Shown here piece after piece: positions 34,425 through 43,455 of a DNA stretch of 64,000 bases. The notes under the pieces are model-generated. The model made no database searches, was not told the DNA's origin, and saw only the letters and a program-made list of their open reading frames with translations. The stretch spans positions 124,001 to 188,000 of the forward strand of contig JBCCWO010000005.1 in assembly GCA_039193455.1 (NCBI GenBank), given 5' to 3'. Source of the stretch: JBCBGF01 sp039193455. GTDB lineage: Bacteria > Pseudomonadota > Alphaproteobacteria > Rhodobacterales > Rhodobacteraceae. The position numbers and the translations under genes are program-made. Each line of letters starts with the position of its first letter. Position 1 is the first letter of the stretch.

Positions 34425-35350
34425 GCCTCGTCGACGAAGACACCCCGACCGCCGCCCCTCAGCCGCCCATCCGCAAGGAACAGACAGGCTTTGCCAAGTT
34501 TGCCGCAGACTATGCCGAAAGCCCGACCGCGGTGATCGCGCTGATCAGCTGTGTGTTGATCCTGCTCGCCGCGATCTTTGCGCCCTATGTGACGCCACAA
34601 GACCCCTATGACCTCGCCAATCTCGATCTGATGGACAGCCGGCTTGAACCGGGCGAGGTCGGGATGACCGGTATGGTGCATTGGCTCGGGACGGATGGAC
34701 AGGGGCGCGACCTCTTCTCGGCCATCATCTACGGGCTACGCATCTCTCTGGGCGTCGGCGTCGTGGCCGGCGTTGTGGCGCTGACCGTTGGCACGATCGT
34801 CGGCCTGACCGCCGCCTTTTTCGGTGGCCGCGTCGATACGATCATCATGCGGCTTGTCGAGTTCCAGCTATCGTTCCCGGCAATCCTGATCGCGCTGATC
34901 ATGCTCGCCGTTCTGGGACAAGGCGTCGACAAGATCATCATCGCTCTGGTGGCGGTGCAATGGGCCTATTTCGCAAGAACGGTCCGATCCGCCGCGCTGG
35001 TGGAACGTCGCCGCGAATACATCGACGCCGCGCGGTGCCTCGGGCTGTCGCGCAGCCGGATCATGTTCGGCCACCTCATGCCCAACTGCATTGCCCCGCT
35101 CATCGTTGTCGCGACGGTTCAGGTTGCCAACGCGATCGCGCTTGAGGCGACGCTGTCGTTCCTGGGGCTCGGGATGCCCGTCACCCAGCCCAGCCTTGGC
35201 CTGCTGATTGCGAACGGCTTTGAATACGTCCTCTCCGGCCGCTACTGGATCTCGACCTATCCGGGCATTGCGTTGCTGATCACCATCGTCTCGATCAACC
35301 TCGTCGGTGACCGGATCCGCGACGTGCTGAACCCACGGCTCGACACATGA
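34421..35350 (+). CDS. Peptide/nickel-type ABC importer permease (DppC-like), system 2
   Basis: A 309-residue DppC-type permease. A hydrophilic N-terminal tail precedes the first membrane helix (about residues 34-56). The extracytoplasmic loop contains HWLGTDGQGRDLFSAIIYG, a strong DppC signature, and the EAA loop is REYIDAARCLGLSRSRIMFGH. The C-terminus LVGDRIRDVLNPRLD is standard. It overlaps the genes on both sides by four bases. Confidence 0.92.
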   Translation: MSLVDEDTPTAAPQPPIRKEQTGFAKFAADYAESPTAVIALISCVLILLAAIFAPYVTPQDPYDLANLDLMDSRLEPGEVGMTGMVHWLGTDGQGRDLFSAIIYGLRISLGVGVVAGVVALTVGTIVGLTAAFFGGRVDTIIMRLVEFQLSFPAILIALIMLAVLGQGVDKIIIALVAVQWAYFARTVRSAALVERRREYIDAARCLGLSRSRIMFGHLMPNCIAPLIVVATVQVANAIALEATLSFLGLGMPVTQPSLGLLIANGFEYVLSGRYWISTYPGIALLITIVSINLVGDRIRDVLNPRLDT

Positions 35351-36360
35351 GCGGCGTCACCCCCCCTGCCCTCGAGGTCACCAACCTCCGCACCCATTTC
35401 TTCACCAAGGCAGGTGTCGTCAAAGCGGTGGACGACGTCAGCTTTCGCGTCGCACCCGGAGAGATCATGGGCCTTGTCGGGGAAAGTGGTTCGGGCAAGA
35501 CCGTAACCGGCTTCTCCATCCTCGGGCTCGTCGACCCGCCGGGGCGCATTGTGGAAGGCAGCATTCGCGTACAGGGGGATGAGATCGTCGGCCTGCCCGC
35601 CAGCGAAATTCAGGCCATTCGCGGCCGGCGCGTGGCGATGATTTTCCAGGACCCGATGATGACGTTGAACCCGGTTCTGCGCGTCGACACCCAGATGACC
35701 GAAGCGATCCATGCCCATGAATCCGTGTCACGCAAGGCCGCCACGGCCCGCGCGTTGGAGGCGTTGAACAAAGTTGGCATACCTGCCGCGGAAGAGCGGC
35801 TGCGGGCGCACCCGCATCAGCTTTCAGGCGGGATGCGCCAGCGGGTCGCCATCGCAATCGCCCTTCTCAACCGCCCGGCGGTGATCATCGCAGATGAACC
35901 GACCACCGCGCTCGACGTGACAATCCAGGGCCAGATCCTGGCCGAGATCCGGTCGCTCGCGGCTGAGTTCGGAACCGCGATTGTCTGGGTCACCCACGAT
36001 CTCTCGGTCGTTGCCGGGCTCGCCGACCACATCTCGGTCATGTATGCGGGCCGGATCGTCGAGCGTGGGTCTGTCGACGACGTGCTCGACCGTCCCGTGC
36101 ATCCCTACACGCGCGGCTTGCTCGACAGCGTTCCGCAGATCGGCCAGACCCGCGGGCGCCTGCAACAGTTCCCGGGCATGACCCCGTCGCTCCTTAACCT
36201 GCCCAAGGGGTGCCCGGTGCAGCCACGCTGCAACCGCGCCACCGAGCTGTGTCGCCTGACACCGGAGCTGACCGAACACAGCCCCAACCATTACGCCCGC
36301 TGCCATCACCCGCTTGGCCAACCGGCGCAGATGGCCGAACCGTCGGAGCTTGAGACATGA
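35347..36360 (+). CDS. Peptide-type ABC importer ATPase (DppD-like), system 2
   Basis: A 337-residue ATPase with Walker A GESGSGKTVTGF, Q-loop MIFQDPMMTLNP, signature LSGGMRQRVAIA, Walker B VIIADEPTTALD and H-loop VTHDLS. The C-terminal oligopeptide domain has CPVQPRCNRATELC. It is coupled by ATGA overlaps to the permease before it and to the ATPase after it. Confidence 0.93.
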   Translation: MSGVTPPALEVTNLRTHFFTKAGVVKAVDDVSFRVAPGEIMGLVGESGSGKTVTGFSILGLVDPPGRIVEGSIRVQGDEIVGLPASEIQAIRGRRVAMIFQDPMMTLNPVLRVDTQMTEAIHAHESVSRKAATARALEALNKVGIPAAEERLRAHPHQLSGGMRQRVAIAIALLNRPAVIIADEPTTALDVTIQGQILAEIRSLAAEFGTAIVWVTHDLSVVAGLADHISVMYAGRIVERGSVDDVLDRPVHPYTRGLLDSVPQIGQTRGRLQQFPGMTPSLLNLPKGCPVQPRCNRATELCRLTPELTEHSPNHYARCHHPLGQPAQMAEPSELET

Positions 36361-37400
36361 GCCTCGACGCAGCACCCGTCTCATCCGACGCACCCACCAA
36401 GGACACGGATGTCCCGATCCTTGAGCTGTCGGGCATCTCCAAGCGCTTTACCAAGCACATCGATTTCGCCGCGCGCCTGCTGAACCTTGTGGGCGGAAAT
36501 TATGCCGACAAGGTCGTTCACGCCGTCGATGGTGTGCACCTGTCGATCGCGCGGGGCGAGGTTGTCGGGCTGATCGGTGAATCCGGCTGTGGGAAATCGA
36601 CGTTGGGCCGGGTCGTGGCCGGCATCCATCCGGCAAGCGACGGCACGATGCATTTCAATGGCACGGATTTTGCATCGATGACCCCGCAAGAGGCGCACGC
36701 GGCGCTTGTGAAGATCCAGATGATCTTTCAGGATCCGATGTCTTCGCTTAACCCCCGCAAGCGTGTCGTCGAAATCATCGGCGAAGCCCCCGAATTTCAC
36801 GGGATGATTCAGGGCAGCGAGGTGGAAAGCTACGTCGATGAAATCCTATCGAAAGTCGGCCTGAACACCGACGTCAAGCGCCGCTACCCGCACCAGTTCT
36901 CGGGTGGTCAGCGACAGCGGCTTGGCATCGCGCGCGCCCTCGCCGTTAACCCTGAATTCATCGTTTGTGATGAGGCCGTAGCCGCGCTGGATGTGTCAAT
37001 CCAGGCGCAGATCCTGAACCTCTTTATGGATCTGCGTGACGAGCTGGATTTGACCTACCTGTTCATCAGCCACGACCTGGGCGTCGTGCATCACATCGCC
37101 GACCGCATCGTGATCATGTATCTTGGCCGGGTGGTCGAGATGGCGCCGAACAAAGATCTTTTCGCGTCACCGAACCATCCCTACACGCAGGCGCTTCTGG
37201 CCGATGTGCCGCGCATCGATCGGCGAAAGCAGACCTATGCCGCGATCAAGGGCGAACTGCCTTCGCCGCTCAACCCGCCGTCCGGCTGCCACTTTCACCC
37301 GCGCTGCCCCCACGCGACCCAGCGCTGCCGCGAAGAGGCGCCCGCGCTGCGCGAAGTTGCCCCGGGGCGCATGTCGGCCTGTCATCTCAACGACGGCTGA
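36357..37400 (+). CDS. Peptide-type ABC importer ATPase (DppF-like), system 2
   Basis: A 347-residue ATPase with Walker A GESGCGKSTLGR, Q-loop MIFQDPMSSLNPR, signature FSGGQRQRLGIA, H-loop ISHDLG and C-terminal CHFHPRCPHATQRC. Walker B reads FIVCDEAVAALD, where Glu is followed by Ala instead of the usual Pro; the catalytic Glu itself is intact. A short insertion after residue 35 (LLNLVGGNYADK) precedes Walker A. It ends six bases before the convergent transaminase stop; a small hairpin CGGCC-GCTA-GGCCG (37401-37414) covers the junction. Confidence 0.92.
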   Translation: MSLDAAPVSSDAPTKDTDVPILELSGISKRFTKHIDFAARLLNLVGGNYADKVVHAVDGVHLSIARGEVVGLIGESGCGKSTLGRVVAGIHPASDGTMHFNGTDFASMTPQEAHAALVKIQMIFQDPMSSLNPRKRVVEIIGEAPEFHGMIQGSEVESYVDEILSKVGLNTDVKRRYPHQFSGGQRQRLGIARALAVNPEFIVCDEAVAALDVSIQAQILNLFMDLRDELDLTYLFISHDLGVVHHIADRIVIMYLGRVVEMAPNKDLFASPNHPYTQALLADVPRIDRRKQTYAAIKGELPSPLNPPSGCHFHPRCPHATQRCREEAPALREVAPGRMSACHLNDG

Positions 37401-37406
37401 CGGCCG

Positions 37407-38555
37407 CTAGGCCGCGACGATACGCTCGATCTTTGGGGTAAAGTTGGTGACCCCGATGGCCGCCATCGAGTCGAGCACCGCCTCTAGGATCAGCGAAATG
37501 TCACCTTCAGTCAGATCGCCCATTGTCCCGATGCGGAACGTATGGGCCGAGGTCAGCCGCCCCGGAAAGATCACGAACCCACGCTTTTCCATTTCGGCAT
37601 AAAACGTCTCGAAGGCGTAATTCGGATCATCCGGATCGTGGAAGGTCGCGATGATGGGGGAGGCGTGCTCATCCGACAGGAACGTCGCGAATCCATGCTG
37701 GCGCAGACCATCGACCAGCCGCCGCCAGTTGCGGACATAGCGCGCCTGCCGCGCCGCAATCCCACCTTCGGCCTTGTGCAACTCGATCGCCTTGGCCAAC
37801 GCCAAGAGCACATGCGTCGGCGGCGTGGTTCGAAACCAGCCCTTCTCTTCCAAAAGCAGCCACTGGGCCGACAGATCCAGCACCGATGAGGGTGAGCGGC
37901 CCACGCCTTCCTCCAGGCTCTTCTTCTTGGCCAGAACCAGGGCAATGCCGGGCACGGATTCAAAGCACTTGTTCGGCGAAATCACCACCGCTTCGACATC
38001 CATCGCCGGGGCGTTGATCTCAAAGCCGGCATAGGCGGCAATGGAATCGATCATCAGTTTCGCACCATGCGCCTTGCACGCCTCGGCGATGTCCTCGACA
38101 GGGTTCAGAATGCCCGTGCCCGTATCGCAATGGCAGACCGCCACATGCGTGATCGATGGATCATCGCGCAGACGGCGGGCCACGTCTTCACCAGATACCG
38201 GGGGAATGATCGGCCCCTCCAGACGCGACACGCGATAGCCGATGGTTTCGATCACATCGCGCAGGCGGATCCCGTAATAGCCGTTCTCGATCACCAGAAC
38301 ATGCGCCGTTGAGCGATCGACAAGCGAATTGAACGCCGCCTCGATCCCATAGGTGGCGCTTCCCTGCACCGGCACGCAATCGTAGATGTCGCCGCCATGG
38401 GACAGCGCGACAACGTACTCGCGGATCCCTTTCACAAGCGCGACCATCTCGGGCCCGTTCGGGCTCTTGTCGAACTGCATCGCCGCCTTCACCTCGGCCG
38501 AGGTGGTCAGGGGCCCGGGCGTCAGCAGATAGCTGGGGTGTCGTTTCTCGGTCAT
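37407..38555 (-). CDS. Class V transaminase, 2-aminoethylphosphonate:pyruvate (PhnW)-like
   Basis: A 382-residue PLP enzyme opening with YLLTPGPLTTS (9-19), then QGSATYGIEAAF (64-75), CHCDTGTGILNPV (141-153), MIDSIAAYAG (168-177) and PLP lysine K196 in ISPNKCFESVPG. This combination resembles PhnW and related alanine-glyoxylate or serine-pyruvate transaminases. ATG 38555 is preceded by AAGGGAGATC; the upstream open frame is a shadow. No phosphonoacetaldehyde hydrolase or dehydrogenase gene is nearby, so the substrate may be another small amine. It probably belongs to the minus-strand run that starts with the binding protein at 42105. Confidence 0.85.
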   Translation of the reverse strand: MTEKRHPSYLLTPGPLTTSAEVKAAMQFDKSPNGPEMVALVKGIREYVVALSHGGDIYDCVPVQGSATYGIEAAFNSLVDRSTAHVLVIENGYYGIRLRDVIETIGYRVSRLEGPIIPPVSGEDVARRLRDDPSITHVAVCHCDTGTGILNPVEDIAEACKAHGAKLMIDSIAAYAGFEINAPAMDVEAVVISPNKCFESVPGIALVLAKKKSLEEGVGRSPSSVLDLSAQWLLLEEKGWFRTTPPTHVLLALAKAIELHKAEGGIAARQARYVRNWRRLVDGLRQHGFATFLSDEHASPIIATFHDPDDPNYAFETFYAEMEKRGFVIFPGRLTSAHTFRIGTMGDLTEGDISLILEAVLDSMAAIGVTNFTPKIERIVAA

Positions 38556-38584
38556 CTCGATCTCCCTTGGCCGTGGCGTGGTCG

Positions 38585-39487
38585 TCAATCCACCTGTGAC
38601 GGTGCATGCGGGTGCGCCTGTGCTGCCGCACGGGCGCGATGCGTGGCATAGGCCACCGCGCTTAGGATCACCCCGGCGCCCAGCCACGTCCAGACATCGG
38701 GCACCTCGTCAAACAAAACGTATCCCGCCGCGACCGCAAAGATCAGCCGGACATAGTCGACAGTCGCGAGCGCGGACGCTTCAGCAACCTGAAACGCGCC
38801 CACCATCAGAAACTGGCCCAGCGTCCCGGCAACCCCGACCAAGGCCAGCAACGGCAGATGGCTAAGCTCCAGCTGCTCCCATCGCAGGGCGGCGGGCAAC
38901 GCGATGATCCCAAGCCCGAGCGCAGCGGAATAGAACATAATGGTCCATCGGCTCTCAGTGGCCGACAGGCTGCGAGTCAGGATCATCAAGAGCGATGCAA
39001 CAAAGGCCGCCGCCAAAGCGACCAGCATACCCGGATCAACCGTTGCAAAGCCCGGGCGCATCACGATGAGCACCCCGAAAAATCCGACAACCACCGCAGC
39101 GATCCGGCGCGGACCAATCGTTTCGCCCAGGAGTACCGCCGCCAGCACCATCATGAACATCGCCTGCAGAAAGGTCAGTGTGGTCGCAAGCGCCAGCGGC
39201 AACAGCGCAAAGGTTAGATAGAACAACAGCATGCCGATCCCACTGCAGGCCGCTCGCGCAAAGTGAGCGCCCAGCCTGTTGGTCTTCAGAACGCTCCCCC
39301 GCATCAAGACGAGGATCGGGACCAGCGCAACCAACTGCACCAGCAGACGAAAGACGGCAATCTGAGGGATCGACAACGTGTCGGACAGGATCCGCACGCT
39401 CACCATCTCGGTCGTGAAAAAGATCCACGACGTCGTCAGCAGCACAGCACCCAGAACGGTGCGCGACGGGCCGGTTGCGGTAATCAC
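38585..39487 (-). CDS. EamA/DMT-superfamily transporter, copy 2
   Basis: A 300-residue membrane protein with about ten hydrophobic helices in two EamA repeats (FALLPLALATTLTFLQAMFM in the first; TLGQFLMVGAFQVAEAS in the second). It is likely an exporter of a small metabolite. It overlaps the upstream Gfo/Idh/MocA gene by four bases and precedes the PhnW-like gene by about 30 bases, so the three appear to be one operon. It is not particularly close to the other EamA protein in the window. Confidence 0.9.
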   Translation of the reverse strand: MITATGPSRTVLGAVLLTTSWIFFTTEMVSVRILSDTLSIPQIAVFRLLVQLVALVPILVLMRGSVLKTNRLGAHFARAACSGIGMLLFYLTFALLPLALATTLTFLQAMFMMVLAAVLLGETIGPRRIAAVVVGFFGVLIVMRPGFATVDPGMLVALAAAFVASLLMILTRSLSATESRWTIMFYSAALGLGIIALPAALRWEQLELSHLPLLALVGVAGTLGQFLMVGAFQVAEASALATVDYVRLIFAVAAGYVLFDEVPDVWTWLGAGVILSAVAYATHRARAAAQAHPHAPSQVD

Positions 39488-40455
39488 AGCTGCACCATCG
39501 CGCCGCTCTCGACCGAGGTTGAGACAGCCTCGAACGTCGCAATGCCGTTGACCACATCGTCAAGTGAGATCGGGTAAGGCGATCCGGTTTCGATCGCCGC
39601 CGCGAACGCCTCCAGCTGCAGGCGCTCTGTCGACACCTGCGGAAACGTCCACTGTTGCTGCACCCCTTGGACGGGCTTCCAGACAAGCTCGGTCTCGCCG
39701 CGCAACTCTAGCCACCCCTTGTCGCCAAAGACCTGCATGCGAAAGATCGGGGCCGTTGCGGTCATCGCCGTAAGGTACCCGGTGGCCCCACTCTCAAAGC
39801 GCAACAGCATGCTCGTGGTGTCATCCAAGGCAATTTGATGCACCAGCCGCTCGCTTTGCGCGCTGACCGCGTTGATTGGACCAACAAGGTGGATCATCGC
39901 GTCGATCACGTGGATCCCCGCGCCGGCAAGGCCGCCTGCGGGGCTCTCTACCGGATCAACCCGCCACATGTCCGAGGTGTAGAGCGCGCCCACATGACCG
40001 CTCATATTACCCTCGATGTGCAGCAGCGTCCCAAGCGCGCCTTCGCCGATCATGGCCTTCATCTTTTCAATCGCAGGAAGGAACCGGCGGTTATGTCCGG
40101 CGGCAAAGATGATCCCGGCGTCGGTGACCGACGTCATCGCCCCCTCGATGGAGGCCTTCGTCAGTGTCACGGGTTTCTCGCAAAACACATGCTTCCCCGC
40201 CGCGGTCGCCTGGGCGATCTGATCGGCATGCTGGGAATGGGGCGTCGCCAGAACGACACCGTCGATGGCCGGGTCGGCCAGGATGTCGCCAAACTCTGTG
40301 ACAAGCGTCACGCCCTTGGCGGCGCACCAATCGCGCGCCTTGTCTGGCGAACGCGCGACGGCGTGGGAAAACATGACGGTGTCCGAGATCCCCTGCACCG
40401 CCTCCACAAGGATGCGGCCCCAGCGCCCGGGCCCGATGATGGCCAGCCGTATCAT
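39484..40455 (-). CDS. Gfo/Idh/MocA-family NAD(P)-dependent oxidoreductase
   Basis: A 323-residue dehydrogenase. The N-terminal Rossmann motif is AIIGPGRWGR, and the EKPVTLTK motif supplies the conserved catalytic-region Lys. GAGIHVIDAMIHLVGP is the second-domain His motif. Members oxidise sugars, inositols and related polyols, or reduce biliverdin-like compounds. ATG 40455 follows GGAAGGGAATC. It lies downstream of the binding-protein gene, separated by a strong hairpin, and its stop overlaps the EamA start. Confidence 0.92.
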   Translation of the reverse strand: MIRLAIIGPGRWGRILVEAVQGISDTVMFSHAVARSPDKARDWCAAKGVTLVTEFGDILADPAIDGVVLATPHSQHADQIAQATAAGKHVFCEKPVTLTKASIEGAMTSVTDAGIIFAAGHNRRFLPAIEKMKAMIGEGALGTLLHIEGNMSGHVGALYTSDMWRVDPVESPAGGLAGAGIHVIDAMIHLVGPINAVSAQSERLVHQIALDDTTSMLLRFESGATGYLTAMTATAPIFRMQVFGDKGWLELRGETELVWKPVQGVQQQWTFPQVSTERLQLEAFAAAIETGSPYPISLDDVVNGIATFEAVSTSVESGAMVQL

Positions 40456-40474
40456 GATTCCCTTCCAGACTTCT

Positions 40475-40506
40475 GTGCGCCGCCAGCCCGCAGGCCGCCG
40501 GCGCAC
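40475..40506 (-). terminator. GC-rich stem-loop between binding protein 2 and Gfo/Idh/MocA gene
   Basis: GTGCGCCG (40475-40482) pairs perfectly with CGGCGCAC (40499-40506), with a small inner stem GCC/GGC. It has no T-run in the direction of transcription. It may be a partial terminator or an mRNA-stabilising hairpin keeping binding-protein mRNA more abundant than the downstream message. Confidence 0.45.
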
Positions 40507-40524
40507 GCATTTCAATCCCGCGAT

Positions 40525-42105
40525 TTACTCGACGGGGATCGCGTTGACCGCAATCGTATCCTCGTCAGCGCGCGGAATATAGGTCAGCTTCTCAGTATTC
40601 CCCGCCCAGATCGCCGACAGGTTCACGATCGGGATCGCCATAAGGTCATCCATGGTCAGCTTCATGGCCTGCTCAAGCAGGGCCTTACGCTCATCCGCGT
40701 CGATCGTGCCCAGCGCAGTTTGAACAATCTTGTCAATCTCTTCATTCGAGTAGCTGAAGTGATTGAAGACACCGAATGCACCGTCCTCTTTCTTGGTATG
40801 CACCATCGATGACAGGATGTAGGACGCCTCACCGGTCAGCGAGCCCCACCCGTTCATCATCAGCGAATACTCCCGACCCGACTGGGCGGGGAAGTACACC
40901 GCGCGCGGTGTGGCGTTGACGGTTGCATCGATCCCGATCCGGGCCAGCATTGGCCCAAGCGCCGCACAGATGTCTCCGTCCATGGGAAGCCGGTCGGATG
41001 TACAGTGCAGGTCGACCTGGAAGCCGTCGGGATATCCCGCCTCTGCCAACAGCGCCTGCGCCTGTTCGAGATCATAGCTCAGTTCGCCTGCCTCAGGCGA
41101 CCAGCCGAAGAACCCCTCGGTGATGATCTGCGAGGCCGGTGTCGCCAGATCTTCCATCACGCGGCTTGCAATCGCCTCACGGTTGACCGCGTAAGAGATG
41201 GCCTGACGGACACGCAGATCCTGGAACGGATTGGCGTCCAGCGCCCCGCCATCCTTGGCACGCACCAGCGGGGTGTTGTCGCTGTAATCCGGGAACAGCA
41301 TGAAGATATAGACCGAAGGCCCTGAAAAGACTTCCAGCCCGCCTTCACTGCGAACCCGCGCCACGTCGGTGGGCGGCACGTAGTTGACCATATCAACGCG
41401 CCCTGACAACAGCGCCGCTGTCCGCGCGCTATCGTTCGAGATCTCCGAGAACGTGACCTTGTCCCATGCCGGCGCATCGCCCCAGTAGCTTTCGTTGGGC
41501 ACAACAACCATGTCGCCCTTGGCTTCCCAGGATTCCAGCTTGAATGGCCCGGTCCCGATTGCCGCCGCGCCCGAGTTGAACTCGGCCACCGGTGTATCGA
41601 GGGCCACTTCCGACGGGATCACGAAGAGCCGTGTAAGATCCAGCGGCAGCGTGGCAGCAGGGCTGTCTGTCTTGAACTCAACCGTCAGGTCGTCAATGGC
41701 CGTCGCTTCGACGATCCGGCGCGTGTACGTGACAAGCCCGCCATCCGGGCCCGCAGCCAGCGGAATGCGGTTGACCGAGTGCACCACATCGGCAGCATCA
41801 AGGGTCGAGCCGTCGTGGAACGTAACGCCGGGCCGCAAGTTGAAACGCCATGTCACGTCATCCACAGGCTCCCAGCTTTCGGCAAGGCCAGGCTGCAATT
41901 GCAGATTGTTGTCCCGCGCTGTCAGTGTGTCATAGACGTTCTTCATCGCCGACACGTTGATCCCGATGGCCGAGAAATGCGGATCCATGGACTCAGCGCC
42001 CGAACGCACCCCGATCGTCAACTCTTCAGCCGTGGCGGCGGTTGCCAGCGCCGTACTCGCGACCAGCGCCGCCAGCATGGACTTCGTGTATTTCGGATAG
42101 TTCAT
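40525..42105 (-). CDS. Peptide-type ABC importer solute-binding protein (family 5), probably system 2
   Basis: A 526-residue secreted protein. The signal peptide MNYPKYTKSMLAALVASTAL ends in ATAATAEE, a signal-peptidase I site. The mature protein has GAESMDPHFSAIG, the WEPVDDVTWRFNLRPGVTFHDG region and AIGTGPFKLESW, the family 5 layout. ATG 42105 follows GGGAGACC. It is the only binding protein gene near the second importer (33447-37400), which lacks one of its own, so it is its likely partner despite lying on the other strand. Confidence 0.92.
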   Translation of the reverse strand: MNYPKYTKSMLAALVASTALATAATAEELTIGVRSGAESMDPHFSAIGINVSAMKNVYDTLTARDNNLQLQPGLAESWEPVDDVTWRFNLRPGVTFHDGSTLDAADVVHSVNRIPLAAGPDGGLVTYTRRIVEATAIDDLTVEFKTDSPAATLPLDLTRLFVIPSEVALDTPVAEFNSGAAAIGTGPFKLESWEAKGDMVVVPNESYWGDAPAWDKVTFSEISNDSARTAALLSGRVDMVNYVPPTDVARVRSEGGLEVFSGPSVYIFMLFPDYSDNTPLVRAKDGGALDANPFQDLRVRQAISYAVNREAIASRVMEDLATPASQIITEGFFGWSPEAGELSYDLEQAQALLAEAGYPDGFQVDLHCTSDRLPMDGDICAALGPMLARIGIDATVNATPRAVYFPAQSGREYSLMMNGWGSLTGEASYILSSMVHTKKEDGAFGVFNHFSYSNEEIDKIVQTALGTIDADERKALLEQAMKLTMDDLMAIPIVNLSAIWAGNTEKLTYIPRADEDTIAVNAIPVE

Positions 42106-42217
42106 TATTGAAGGTCTCCCTTGTTGGTCTTGCGCCGCAGGCAACCTGTGAAGTGTTCCGGTCACGCGCGTGGCGCACCCATGCGGATCATCGAACCAGA
42201 CCGACAGCCCCACGCCA

Positions 42218-42233
42218 ACCATCGCACGATGGT
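42218..42233. promoter_or_regulatory. Palindrome upstream of binding protein 2
   Basis: ACCATCG-CA-CGATGGT: seven-base arms around a two-base centre, 113 bases upstream of the binding-protein start. It could be an operator or a small hairpin; nothing identifies the binding factor. Confidence 0.35.
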
Positions 42234-42289
42234 CGCACGCTTGCGCCCGCACAAATGTTCGCAATCCCCTCAGGCACCCACAGCGTGCA

Positions 42290-42309
42290 GCCTGAAGGCC
42301 CCGTCAGGC
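42290..42309 (-). terminator. Weak stem-loop after the epimerase gene
   Basis: GCCTGA and TCAGGC flank an eight-base GC-rich loop, just past the epimerase stop. No T-run follows on the minus strand, so terminator function is uncertain. Confidence 0.35.
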
Positions 42310-42314
42310 AAGGT

Positions 42315-43298
42315 TTATTTGTAGGTCGCGCCCAGGGATTGGTGCCAGGCATAGTAGTTTTCAACAGACTGACCAATATTGCAGCACGTTGGAAACACAC
42401 CATCTTTCCGAAGTCGGTCGACCGACAAGGCACGCCGATCGCTTGCCGTATGTAAAAACACATTTGCGGGCTCTTCCGGGGAGGCAAGTCGGCATTGTCC
42501 GCCCTCGAACCGATGTGCCATGGCCTGACCCCAGTCCAGCACCGACCAGGTGTCACCCGTCGAGACATTGTAAAGGCGGTGCCGCAACACCGATGCCGCG
42601 AGCAGGCTGTCGACCGCCTGCGCCACGTCAGGCGCATAGATCCAGTCGCGCGCATCAAGGCGTTCGACAATGGCCGGTATGCCGCGGCTGAGCGCTTCCA
42701 GAACCTGAAACTGCGGGCTCGGCGTATCCCGTACCGAGGTGCGCCGTTCCCAGCGCCCGAACACCCCCGACAAGCGGACGTTCACCACGTCAAGGTCCCA
42801 CATATCTGCCATCCGGCTGCCCACCCGTTCGGACGCGAATTTGGTGATCCCATAGATGTTGCGCGGGTCGGCTGGCGTGTCCTCCTCGTGTAAAAGTCCG
42901 GTACCCTGGAAGGCCGCGTTCCCGTAAGCGCCCGCGCTGCTGAGGTTCACGACACGACGCACAGCCTTGTCGCGCGCGACACGCAACGCATTCAGAAAAC
43001 CATCGAGGTTGACACCCAGCGTCACCTCAGGCGCCTCACGGTCGCGCGCATCCCCGGCGGTCACTGCGGCGCCGTAGACGACGGCATCGGCATCGGCGAA
43101 GGCGTCTGACAGATCGCCGGCGTTGCGCACATCCCCGATGCAAACGCGCAAGTCACCGGGCAGAGCCTCAAACGCCGCCAAGGCGGCCTCAGGCGGCGGC
43201 GTAAGATCGAAGAGTGTGACGGCCCGGCCCTGCGCCAGAAACCGTTCGACGATATTGAGGCCAACAAATCCGCCGCCGCCCACCACCACTGTCCTCAT
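42315..43298 (-). CDS. NAD-dependent epimerase/dehydratase (extended SDR)
   Basis: A 327-residue extended SDR with VVGGGGFVGLNIV (the GxxGxxG cofactor loop), VNLSSAGAYG and the catalytic Tyr-Lys pair in IYGITKFASERV. It probably changes a sugar nucleotide, lactone or hydroxy acid. ATG 43298 follows GGGAAGGG and gives the correct Rossmann N-terminus; the frame extends upstream into non-protein-like sequence. It is the first gene of the minus-strand run and faces the creatininase operon. Confidence 0.9.
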   Translation of the reverse strand: MRTVVVGGGGFVGLNIVERFLAQGRAVTLFDLTPPPEAALAAFEALPGDLRVCIGDVRNAGDLSDAFADADAVVYGAAVTAGDARDREAPEVTLGVNLDGFLNALRVARDKAVRRVVNLSSAGAYGNAAFQGTGLLHEEDTPADPRNIYGITKFASERVGSRMADMWDLDVVNVRLSGVFGRWERRTSVRDTPSPQFQVLEALSRGIPAIVERLDARDWIYAPDVAQAVDSLLAASVLRHRLYNVSTGDTWSVLDWGQAMAHRFEGGQCRLASPEEPANVFLHTASDRRALSVDRLRKDGVFPTCCNIGQSVENYYAWHQSLGATYK

Positions 43299-43401
43299 CC
43301 GGCTGCGCCCTTCCCATGTTGCCAGCAATCCGTGCAGACGCGGCCATTGCCGCCCCTTGACCGAATGCTGGATCAGATTTGCATCGTAAATCCAGTGCGT
43401 T

Positions 43402-43411
43402 CTGTGCACAG
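43402..43411. promoter_or_regulatory. Palindrome CTGTGCACAG upstream of creatininase-like gene
   Basis: A perfect ten-base palindrome about 45 bases before the creatininase-like start and about 100 bases before the divergent epimerase start. Its half TGTGC also occurs in the TGTTGTGC repeats at 33289 and 33355. It could be a GntR-type operator, but this is weak evidence. Confidence 0.3.
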
Positions 43412-43455
43412 TGCGATCAATAACACCGTGTCAAGGATCGGCTGGGGGGCTGGGA

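Noticed and set aside
37401..37414. Hairpin CGGCC-GCTA-GGCCG between convergent genes as a firm terminator
   Set aside because: The stem is only five bases, overlaps the transaminase stop codon and has no T-run on either strand.
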